From Phallusia fumigata (Eukaryota > Chordata > Ascidiacea > Phlebobranchia > Ascidiidae): a DNA stretch of 27,468 bases. The notes under the pieces were generated by a model, which made no database searches, had not been told where the DNA came from, and saw nothing but the letters and a program-made list of their open reading frames with translations. Positions within the stretch are counted from its first letter, which is position 1; each line of letters opens with the position of its first letter. Location: the NCBI GenBank assembly GCA_008931825.1, contig QXVZ01026842.1:1-27468 (forward strand). Reading direction: 5' to 3'. This document shows, one piece after another, positions 1 to 9,791 of this stretch. Made by a program: the position numbers and the translations under genes.

Positions 1-232
1 ACATGGTTCAGTTTGTGATGATTTGGAAAAGTTGACTCATGTACATGCAATTTTTTCTGGTCTAAAACAATAATTTTCTGGTTCCGTTATGTTGTATATT
101 GCATAAAATAATGATAAGCGAAGTTTTTCACGCAGTTTTTAGTAGAGAGTACTTGGGCCTGTACATGGACTGAAGATCTTGTTAAGCTATAGAATTGATG
201 TTTATTTAAATAAATTAAATATTTGTTATCAG

Positions 233-1604
233 GATGATTGGGAGGAACCGCAGTTAAAATATGATCGAATGGGAAATGATCTTCTGGAGATTTTGAGGAA
301 GGATGCGGCATCTTGTATTGCTCTTCATGAAAAGGTGGAAACTTTTGTCTGTTGCTGCAGTAACAGATAAACTGTTTTCATACTTTAAATGTGATGATTT
401 TACTTAAATTTGCAAAATTGTTAAATCTTTTCATTGAAACAACCAAGGTGACTGTTGTAAATCTCATATTTACAAAACAACTTTATTTTACAGTTTGTTG
501 CACTAGGAACTCATTGGGGAACGATCCACATTCTGGATCATCAAGGCAACAACATTACAAACAAACAATTTACCTCCGTATGTTTGCTAACCTACATAAA
601 AATGATGTACTTTTTGGAAGCTTCATGATTTTTTTCTCTTTTCATAATAGCCAGGCCAACAAGCAAAGTTGTTTGACCCAATGTAAATTTGACCTCACTC
701 TTTGTTTTTTACAAAGAAGTTCGACACAATTTAAGTCTTAGTCATTAATTGCAATAATAGTTTGGTGTTTTAAGTGAAATTTGAGGCAATAGCAAACTTG
801 TGCTATGCTAATAAAAACTGTTCAGAAATAAAGTTATGACCACAGCCCAGAAACTGCCCTAAACATTTTGTTTTTATCACAGCATAGCACAACAGTAACT
901 GGGATAGCTTTGGATGATACTGGAGAATATGTGGCAAGTTGTTCAGATGACGGGGTTGTTTGTGTATCTGGGCTTTTGTCTGATGAATACAACCAACTGC
1001 TCACCCTGGATCAGCCTGTGAAGGTAAATAGGAAACAGATTGGTTTTCATGTACTTTGTCTTTTATGTGTTGTAAAAACGAATCCAGAATAGTGGCAATT
1101 AGAGATCGAATCTGTGCTCTCTTGACATCTCTTAACTATAGGAAATATTAAAATGAACATTTTTAATTTTGATTCTACTCCCACCTCTAGTTGTAAAAAT
1201 ATAGTTTTAAAAGGAGGTAAATTTGTTTTATTAAAGACAACATACAATGCTACACAATTAAAAAAAAATCTTATACGCATCATGGTCAACTTGGAACTGA
1301 TTTTTTTGTAAAATTTGGTGTAACATGGGGGCAATCTTAAAGTTTCCATGGTGAGATAATAAAAAGAGCTTGCTGTTAGCAGCTTACTAAAAATCAAGCC
1401 TCCAACTTCTATGTTCAGTCAGTTGCATTGGAACCAAACTACACAAAAAGTTCATCGAAGCAAATCGTGATAGGAACGGATCGTTTGATGTTGTCCGAAC
1501 GAACTTGGCTTCGACGGACGCAGCAATCTCAATTACACAGTGGAGAAGGTCTCATAAGAAATATTAAATGGAGAGCTACACTGATAGCTTGGGCAAATGA
1601 CAAG
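233..1604 (+). CDS. VPS41: VPS41 homologue, N-terminal WD40 part only (partial)
   Basis: Four exons read in frame: 233-334, 494-577, 883-1023 and 1419-1604, each bounded by AG and GT and all in phase 0, giving 171 residues. VPS41 is a subunit of the HOPS tethering complex, which drives fusion of late endosomes, AP-3 vesicles and autophagosomes with the lysosome. The match to animal VPS41 is collinear: a KDAASC motif at the end of exon 1, an ALGTHWGTIHILD-type WD strand in exon 2, an SDDG strand in exon 3, and GEGLIRNIKWR followed by LIAWAND in exon 4. Residues upstream of exon 1 (the acidic N-terminus) lie before the window or were not found. The rest of the protein (remaining WD40 repeats, clathrin repeat, RING) should follow 1604 but is absent; an FKBP6-like gene starts about 1.1 kb later. 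It could be a truncated duplicate, part of a fusion, or an assembly break. Identity of the exons is secure; gene integrity is not. Confidence 0.85.
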
Positions 1605-2702
1605 GTTTGTAACATAAAGCAAGATGATTATGGGTCCCCTTCCTGAAAGGGGACACATATTGTTTTCATTCTGTTTGTTTTTTGTTTTTTTTCTTACTTT
1701 TTATTTTTTTTATTTTTTTTTTATTTTTTCTCCCCTGCAGCTTGTTCATGCACTTTTGGCATGAATTGTTTGATGGAATTGCATGAAACTTTCACAGCAG
1801 GTAGTGATGTGCAAGGCGGTGTATCATGAGTTTAGTTGAAATAACCCCGGTGGTTACCCTGATAGCCCCAAAAAGGTAAAACGTTTTTAATATGCATGCG
1901 CACCACAAACGTTAGTTTAGTGTGGACTACATACACGATTTGGTAGTAACACAGACCTGCTTTACTGTGCCAGACAATTAAAATGGCAGTTGTCTAGTTG
2001 CTAAGAAAAACTAAGTTGACTGACTCTACTTCGCAAAGCAATTGTTAGAAGTTTTTGTGAATGTATGGAAGAATGTTTGTGAAAAGCATTTATTTTTCCC
2101 TGATAAACCACTCTGTTCCATCCTTCTTATGTGGATAATACATGATGAGACAGGTTAGAATGGCGCCCTGCTTATTATTTCAGAAGTGAGAACCAAAAAA
2201 CCTATGATTAAATGCATTTGAAAACAGGTCAAAAGGGGGGGGGGGATACCGCACTGTCCACTCCCCTGGATATCCCACTGCCTAGGACTATGAGTACATA
2301 TGTTTGTAGACTCTGCTGCAAATTTTTAAAATCATTAATAACCCTGCCTTACAAATGTCTCTGAAATCATTGTCGGTTTGGCACAACAGAAATATAGCCT
2401 AGAATGCCCAATCAATAAAACAACTTAAATTTTAAAATTTTAGTTTCAAAGTCCTAAGCAAACCAAAGACTATGTTTTGTGGCAAGGTTAAGAAGTACCG
2501 AAAAGTTTTTCCTTCTGTGTTCTGAGTGGTATCACAATAAAATCACTACTTGTTGACAAAAAATCTTTGAAGACTGCTTGTCAATTGGGAATAGAAGGGA
2601 AATGGCAAAAACTGTCTATTGGTAGTTGTTGTGTTTGCTATAATATTCAGGCCCTGTCATTACTTGCAGTAGGTTTTCAGATTGTATCTTACTTGTTTAC
2701 AG
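1605..2702 (+). other. Spacer or intron between VPS41 exon 4 and FKBP6 exons
   Basis: No VPS41 coding continuation is visible here. The stretch starts with a copy of the dispersed repeat family (from about 1634), followed by unremarkable AT-rich sequence and a run of G at about 2236-2246. One very weak candidate for an FKBP6 start exon is ATG at 2472 to 2486, which ends AAG before GTTAAG in phase 0 and would encode only five residues. I do not rely on it. Confidence 0.5.
1634..1875 (+). repeat. Dispersed repeat, 5' module with hairpin and built-in splice acceptor
   Basis: The copy opens with a short inverted repeat, GTCCCCTT then CCTG then AAAGGGGAC (about 1635-1655). It continues through ACATATTGTTTTCATTCTG and a long T-rich tract to CCCCTGCAG (ending 1740), then CTTGTTCATGCACTTTTGGCATG. 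The same order recurs at 8248-8345 and, more diverged, at about 2870-3000 and 22277-22330. Its downstream part (about 1835-1875, AACCCCGGTGGTTACCC then ATAGCCCC) resembles the tandem units at 3120-4430. Confidence 0.65.
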
Positions 2703-5700
2703 AATGTTACAGATGATGGAGGTGTAAAGAAATCAATTAAAAAAGAGGGTGTGGGAATGGTTGTAACAAAAGGTGCGAGAATTTGTGCACATTACAGCGG
2801 GTATGTTGGAGTGCTATTGTTCTTTTACTGTTCTCTATTTTAGTTTTTAATGCAGTAGAGACCAATTATATTGTGGGTCACCTTCCCAAAAGGATCATTA
2901 TTGTTTTTACATTTTTTTCTTTTTTTTAGGTTTCACCCACGTTGGCACAAAATTATTGACTGGTTTGGATGAAACTTACCCAGATTGTAGATATGTTTAA
3001 GGAGTTTTGACATTTGTTTCATTAGACCCCAAAACTCGTTAAGAGAAATCTATTTTATGCTTATGCCCACAGTTTCTGGGCATATAAATGTCATGAAGTT
3101 ACTGGTAAAGATCTCATCTGAATTAAATAAATATTGAACAGATGAAAGTTTAAGCCATGTGATAATCAACATCTTGGTGTGATAAAGTCCCCAGTGGTTG
3201 CCTTGCCAGCCCCTTCAAGTGGTTAAAATCTTTAAACAATATCTGAATGGGATTAAATGTTATTGGACTTGAGGCTGGGTCATTGTGGTTTGTTGTTTGA
3301 AAGCCTGTTAGCCCACTTAAAAGGGGCTATATCATTAAACAGTGTCGCAACTGGATGAAATTTAAACTGTCTGTAAAACATGCCATTTTGGATTATTAAT
3401 TAACTTTTTGACCCCAGCCCATGCAGTTACCTTATTAGCCCCTAACGCCAGCCATAGTGTTTTCTATGTTGGTCAAATCAACAAACTATGTCCAAATAAT
3501 TAGAAATTTTAATAGATTGTAGATTAAACCATTGTGGTTTGATTGTTTGACCACCAAGGCCTGTTGGTTGCCCTTTGAGTCGCCTCAAATAATCAAATAT
3601 AGAACAATATCCAAATAACGTGAAAATGTGCTTAAGTGAGGGTAAAAAGGAACAATGCTCTCACACTTAAATTACATTACAAATGTAAGGTGATTGTCCC
3701 TGCAATCGCTGGATAGCTACAGCAGTTGGCAGCAAGGTGATTTGCTTGGTCTGTGGTGCTTTCAGTCTAAAAATCAACTGCTAAATTTCTTTAAAAATGG
3801 GAAACAGAGAATGCTATTCAATGAATGACCTTGAGACTATTCATATGTGAAAGATGACAAAGTCTAATGTAGTTAATGTCGACCTACGGATAATAAACTT
3901 CATTTGCCTGCTTGTTTAAAAGCATTCTAGTTTCAAGCTTTAAAAATAATAATATATAATATACTAATAGATAAATAGCCTTTCAATAGTAGTTTCAATG
4001 GAAGCTCAAAAGAAACACTATTTTTACCCAATAAGTTTGTCGAAAAAATTGAAACGAAAAGATCATTATTCCATTTGTTTTTTTATGTAAAATGTTCCTA
4101 CTTGTATAAAACATTTGGAAATCTTGTTTCCAAAGTCTAGATTTGTTGAAATTTACACATTTTATAGAACATGCCATTGTGGTGTATCAATATCTTTATT
4201 TGACCCTGTAGCCCTAATGGTTACTCCACTAGCACCCTAAATAGGCACAAAATATCTAATAAACTCTAAAACCTCCAACAATTCCCTTGTTAGCCCCCCT
4301 AATAAAGGGCAAATTATTGAACAATGTCAAAACTGGACTATAGTTTGACAGTTTGGTGGATATGTATGGTACATTGCTGTGTTTACCCCTAAAGACGCCA
4401 AAAGTAAGCCTTTGAGGTTTGTAGATTGTTTGGAACTTATTGAAAGTTTCTGCTACTATTTTGACATGTGTATAAATTGGTGCATAATTCTACTTGGCAT
4501 GTGTGGGTAACCATATGTTTCTGCATGTAGAAACAATCATGCCATAAAAAGCCTAACTAACTATGGGACCCAATGTATAATGTAGTAAATATATATCCTT
4601 ATAATTTAGTGATAGTGTATATGGAAAGGCAATATGGTGGAAGCCACCCTTCTGGTTTTTTCGGATATCCTGTTGTTTGTTTTACTCCAAGTGGTTCTGA
4701 AGAAATGAAGTAATAAAAAAATGATTTTTAATGCAACATACTTTTTATGTGCCATATGTAGATTTGGAAAATAAAAAAGAATGCCTAGAAATTGCATACA
4801 AAAACCAAAGCTGCTTACTAAGGCTTCAATGGTTACAGATGTGGAGAAAATTTAAGTAAATGAAAAAATTTGCATGCAATAGCTAAAATGTTCTATTTTT
4901 CTGTGTCCATGCTACACAAGAGAGTGTTGGAAAATAAGCGCTCTAAAGAAAGAATCAGATTAGCAAGTGAGTTTAAGGTAGCACTGGATAGAAATTAGGT
5001 TGATTTGTTTTTTAATTGAAGGGCAGTAATACTGATTTGACAGAGCCAAGTGCATGAGAAAGATGGCAAAGCTGGGATATGAACCCACAATAAGAAGTGA
5101 TGAAAGTTAAGATTTTGTGATTGCAAATGAAAATAATACTTTTTTTTATTTCATATGCATGTTCCACTGTCTGAAAATAATATCATTTTCTGAAATAATA
5201 AATTATATTTTACCCTGGCTAGGACAGGCACATGCATTTCTAAAACACCATTAACTTACTCTAAAAAACAGGAGATGATGCACATTGCAACTTGCCAGAA
5301 AAAAATGTAGCATCAAATCCGTTTGTTTTATACATGATACAAAGATAAATTTTAAGTCTTGGGATTTAAAATGTCTCAGAATGCTTTAGTAAATTAGATG
5401 AGTCTGGTTTTCAAAATCAGCTAATTTATTTTTTGAGTACTGTATTTTACAGATATTTAGAGGATCTTGATGAACCATTTGATTCAAGTCAACTTCGTAA
5501 CAGCCCCTTACAGGTATGACATTTTCTAACAGGTTTTTTTTATTGTTCCCACTGTTCGAATCCATAGTCCCATTGGCTGCTCTGCTGGCCCCAGTAGACT
5601 GATTTGCTTTTCTAAGATTTTGCATGCTTCTGTTTGCCACAAACGAAAAGTTTCATTTGTGATAATGTTACATAAGTCAAAATAAAGGTAAATTGATTAT

Positions 5701-8700
5701 GGACCACCATGTGCCACTAAAGCGGAACTTGAACTGGTGGTAGTTCTGTAGGTTAAAGTTTTAAACTATACCTGAATGTATAAACGAGTATCTATTAGGG
5801 GTTCACTTTCGCTGGCTAATAAAGTTAATTGCACAGTGGCAATCTCAAAAGGTTTGTTATGTTGGGATGTAGAAGACAGTGATGTACAAATTTTGTTTGA
5901 TTGTTTTTATGACTACATCTGCTACATCACTGTCATTATAGATCAGTAGCATATAGTTGTATGTATCTGAAAAGCGTTGTTGTTGGATATGGCATCACCA
6001 AACCTGCATTGAAAAAGGTCTTTTTTAGAGTTGTGGTCCTGTTTGCTGTGGTTCAATGAAAGGTTACTGCAGGTGAACCTATGGGTGAGCATATATGTGG
6101 GGGCCCATATACACATTTTCCATTATTCTAAGGCACTTTGGACTATTATTGTATCCATTAGAAATTTAAATAAAGTTGTTCTTGTAAGGTAACTCTTGGT
6201 AAGGGTGAAGTTATTCCGGGATTGGACATTGGAATTTCTACAATGAGGAAACATGAGATTGCCAGGTAAATTCTAATCTGAATGAACTGAAATTACCTTG
6301 ATTATGTTTCCCCTTTCTGAAGGACAGTTTGTATAACATGTCATTGTGGTGCAATAATTGATGTTTTACCCCATAACCCCAGCAGTTACCGCACTAGCCC
6401 CCTAAAATGGGTCAAATTGTTAAACAATCTCAGAAGTGGTGAAATGTGGACAGTTTGTATGACAAGTCATTGTGGTGCAATAATGCATTTTTAATATATA
6501 TGCATTTTTAAATGAGGTAATAGTGTATATGGAATGGCAATATGGTGAACGCCACCCTTCTAGTTTGTATTTGGAACATTGTTGTTGAAATGATAGGGCA
6601 TTACTGACACCATGTTGGAAAAGTCTGTTAAAGTTTGTTGTCCGGTTTGCTGTGTCTCTGCCAATGGTCACTGCAGGTCAACGCATTGGTGGTGTAGCTG
6701 TACGGTTTAAACCTTGCTTTTTGAAAAGATTTTGTTTGGAAAAGAAATATTTGGTTGTATTCTAAAATGTATCCTTTTCCTTTTTGTTTAAATATCTGAT
6801 TATGCAATACCAACAACACTACCGATTAGAAAATTCATGTGTGTGGGAACCCATTTGCTTGCAGAAACAGTCATGATACAAAAAAATAGAGAGCCAATTT
6901 AACTGCACCATTTAAAATGTATCCATTGTAACGATAGAAAATGGTTTATGCAGCAAATTTTATTTAAGCCCGGCAAACTTTCGAAAGTAATGGACCAAAA
7001 TCAACAAGGTTTTCCTCTTACCTTCACACTTTATGAAACACTACAGCAGGGTTACTTGCTTTTATAAGCTTGAAGTGTTTGTGAGGCAATGTACATACTT
7101 CAGGCATGTACATTGTAAAAGCATAAGTATGCTTGGTGGGTCAGATTTGCCCTGCAGGCCCTAGGTTGCTAACTGCTGCTTTAAGGGGGTGAAAGTGTGT
7201 GTGCAATGGCAATATGGGAAAAACACCGCTTTTTTTTGCAGGTTTTACATCGAACCTTCTTATGGGTATGGTTTGTTAGGATGTCCACCAAGAATTCCTC
7301 CCAAAACTCCCATTATCTTTGAAGTTGAGTTAATATCTTTTTCTGACAGCACTATATTGGACAATTATGAGGAAATGTCCAGGCAAGAAAAACAAAACTT
7401 GTCATTTGAAAGGTATTTCATTTCTTTTTCTTGGTTTATTGACACAATAGTTACATATTAATGGTATATTAACAAACCTGTTTTAAGGGTTCTTGCTGTT
7501 AGCAAGGAAATTAAGATGGAGGGAAATCTTCTGTTTGTCCAGGAAAACTATGCGAAAGCTATTAAAAAGTACTGGGAAATACTAATATTTTCAAAGTCTA
7601 GATTATTATGGTTCAACATTGTTTTGTCTGGGGTCATCTGAAACTACTAGTTTATTACTTGGGCCAGTATTTTATAGGATACAAAATTTGAATTTGATGA
7701 TAAATAGTTATTTCATGTCATTTAAAATAAAATTATGATTTTCAGATCAAAGAAATATTTTGCAGGCCTGCAGTTGGACTGTGATAATCTAGACTATTTG
7801 TTTTTGACAACTTAATTTCAGAAAACAATGTTAGCATCATATATTTTTACTTTAAAAGTTAAGTTTCCGCAACTTTTTGTAAAACTAAAAGCTGCCTAAA
7901 ACTTTGAATAGGTATATGAGAGTAATTAATATTCTGGAAACTGCTCACATGGAAAATGAGAATCAAGAAGAAGAGTCTTTGAAATCTTGTGAAAAGGCAT
8001 ATCTAAACATGGCACTATGTAATCTGAAGTTGGGAAATTTTGGCAAAGCCATATCAGCAGGGAAAAAGGTTCTGGATTGGCATAAGGAAAATCCAAAAGC
8101 TCTTTACATATGTGGCAAATCTTTTCGTCACATGGGTGAATTTTCAAAATCTAGGTAACATGTTTGTCACGGCTGTTATGTCTCATCGAAACTAGGCCAT
8201 TCTAAAACCATTTCTGTGACTCAAGTTATAAATACAGATATTAATAGGTCCTTTTCCTGAAAGGGACACATATTGTTTTCAATCTGTTTGTTTTTTTCTT
8301 AATTTTTTCACTCTGCAACTTGTACATGCACTTTTGACATGGAATGTATGGTGGTTTGGTTTTTGAGAGTAATTTAGGTCGACCCATTGGGTCCACTGGG
8401 TCAGAGCATTGCCGCTCCGGTTTTATGCTCAGGGAAACAAGCGACCAAGATGGGATTAAAACCCACTGTGTTATTCTGTTATCTTTGTGTATGTCATAAT
8501 CATTCACTCTTTCATTAAAAATATATGCTACTGTTCTGTACACATGTTTACAACACCTTCCATTTTTGACATGTATCTAAAAAAATTGAGTAATCAACAA
8601 CATTGCATGTGTTAGTCATGTGTTTTTGGCCCAAGAAACGCTCATGTCATAAAAAACTTGGGTAACTGTGCAACCTAATGTAAAATAATGCAGTTAATAT

Positions 8701-9289
8701 ATATTCTTTTTAAAAATTGAGTTGAATATAGATTGGCAACAAGGTGAAAACTACACTTTTAGGTCAACATGTATGTAGAACCCTCTGTTGCTTATGACTT
8801 TGACCACAAGATGTGAAACGAATAGTGTCCAAAATAAAACTAATTTAGTGTTTTGCCATCCAAATAGTTTAAACTTTTCAACTGTTTAACAATTGACAAA
8901 CTTTGCAGGGGTCATTATGTTAAAAAATGACACTTGAATAATTGCATTGTGCCTCATCACTGTTTTTCAAACAAATGATAAAATGGAAATCCTTCATTCT
9001 GTTGAATGGTTTTACCCTAAATGACCTCTACTCTTAAATGTTCCAAGTGTTTGACATTGATATAAAGTTTTTTTATTTAACTGTGCATTTATTAACTGTT
9101 AATATTAACCCTTTCATTATGCGTTTATACAGGAGTTTTCTTCTTCAAGCGCATGAACATGCTCCTTCATCCAAAGATGTGGTTTTAGAACTAAGAAAAC
9201 TTGATCAAATTCAACTTAAATTTTCCGCTGTTGAAAAACAAATGTGTGAAAAAATGTTCCAATCCAAAAAGGAATCACCTAAGGCATAA
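2703..9289 (+). CDS. FKBP6: FKBP6-like inactive-type FKBP/TPR co-chaperone (start exon missing)
   Basis: Seven exons join in frame: 2703-2800, 5453-5513, 6189-6265, 7242-7412, 7488-7568, 7912-8154 and 9133-9289 (TAA at 9287-9289), giving 295 residues; human FKBP6 is 327. In vertebrates FKBP6, and in flies its relative Shutdown, act with HSP90 in germline piRNA biogenesis and meiosis; that role is inferred here. The FKBP domain (about residues 1-110) keeps YSG, PFDSS, GEVIPG, YGYG, IPP and FEVEL. The tryptophan floor residue of FKBP12 (W59) is Leu (PGLDIG), and the GHPG histidine is Cys (GCPPRIPP), so isomerase activity is probably weak or lost. TPR motifs follow: EGNLLF, then AYLNMALCNLKLG, then NPKALYICG. 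The end, LRKLDQ...EKQMCEKMF, matches the FKBP6 tail. Exon 1 starts in phase 0 with no upstream start found. Fully intact from there on. Confidence 0.85.
2801..5452 (+). repeat. FKBP6 intron filled with degenerate repeat units
   Basis: This 2.65-kb intron has a diverged 5' repeat module at about 2870-3000 (CACCTTCCCAAAAGG, T-rich tract, TTTTTTTTAG at about 2929). Degenerate units of about 110-135 bases follow, around 3120-3605 and 4165-4430. Each carries CATGCCATTGTGGT-like, ACCCC...CAGTTACC-like and TAGCCCC...AAAGGG-like blocks followed by ATTRAACAATGTC. A 3' module lies at about 4497-4665. The stretch 4670-5450 shows no recognisable feature and no convincing coding sequence. Confidence 0.55.
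4497..4665 (+). repeat. Dispersed repeat, 3' module (reference copy)
   Basis: The block starts ATGTGTGGGTAACCATATG, passes through GCATGTAGAAACAATCATG and CCATAAAAAGCC, and ends GTATATGGAAAGGCAATATGG then AAGCCACCCTTCTGG. Related copies are at 8606-8770 (nearly full), 6838-6960 (first half), 6517-6570 (second half), 7189-7241 (second half, running into an exon) and about 19230-19280 (second half, weak). Confidence 0.6.
5514..6188 (+). repeat. FKBP6 intron with second dispersed repeat and an inverted repeat
   Basis: The intron contains GACAGTGATGTA (5875-5886) and its exact reverse complement TACATCACTGTC (5923-5934), a 12-base stem with a 36-base loop. At 6031-6090 is a copy of a second repeat with GTTTGCTGTG and GGTTACTGCAGGTGAACC. 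Related copies lie at about 5725-5765, 6635-6715 and 24270-24335. No coding sequence is recognised. Confidence 0.5.
6266..7241 (+). repeat. FKBP6 intron made largely of repeat copies, ending in a repeat-derived acceptor
   Basis: Tandem-unit-like sequence runs from about 6330 to 6490, including CATTGTGGTGCAATAAT twice (near 6344 and 6467). A 3'-module copy sits at 6517-6570, the second repeat type at 6635-6715, another 3'-module half at 6838-6960, and a last half copy at 7189-7241 that ends in the intron's own TTTTTTTTGCAG. No gene is seen on either strand. Confidence 0.5.
8155..9132 (+). repeat. Last FKBP6 intron with two repeat-module copies
   Basis: At 8248-8345 is a 5' module (GGTCCTTTTCCTGAAAGGGACAC, T-rich tract, ACTTGTACATGCACTTTTGACATG). 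Here the built-in acceptor of the 1634 copy reads CTGCAACTT and lacks AG at that point. At 8606-8770 is a nearly full 3' module. The rest is AT-rich with no coding signal. Confidence 0.55.
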
Positions 9290-9791
9290 AAGTATTAATA
9301 CAGTGGGGATGGTATTGTACTTTTTGTTCGTTTATTGCCTATTTTGGGGGACTGGTTGTTTGCCTCCTTTTCAAGTATTCTGGCATGTTCCATATACCTT
9401 TCTTTGCTTCAAACTGAAATACAGCAAACTTCATTACTTTTAGCAGTTTGTATTATGTGTGCAGATGTAGAACTTTGATAGTTATTATCTTATGCACAGA
9501 AATATTAGTAGCGGTAATGAAGAAGCGTAAGCACAAATCAATTGTACACGATTTATACAGTTTTGAACATTAGCGGTAGGTTAGATTTAAAAAGTGCACG
9601 CGGTCCACGATATACTGTGCCTGTCGCACCATTGTTTTGGCAAAAACGCGGATTTTGGTAGCCAAATTCACTAATGTGTAAGACACGTGATAACTAGTGT
9701 GTTTAATTCAGTGAAAGATTATTGCAACAATGCTACGATTCATCATGAATAAAATATTTACCATCAAAAATGTGTAGGCCCAGGCCGTTGC
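9290..9791. promoter_or_regulatory. Convergent 3' ends of FKBP6 and SLC34 with candidate poly(A) signals
   Basis: The 502 bases between the two stop codons hold AATAAA on the plus strand at 9748-9753, a candidate FKBP6 poly(A) signal. On the minus strand AATAAA lies at 9331-9336 (plus TTTATT), a candidate SLC34 signal. If both are used, the two 3' UTRs overlap by about 400 bases in antisense. Signals were found by eye only. Confidence 0.35.

Noticed and set aside
1-232. VPS41 start exon at the left edge
   Set aside because: ATG at 3 runs into a stop after ten codons and no acidic VPS41 N-terminus is visible; the true start is probably outside the window.
2472-2486. Five-codon start exon for FKBP6 (ATG ... 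AAG|GTTAAG)
   Set aside because: Phase and donor are acceptable, but such a short match is likely by chance and has no supporting similarity.
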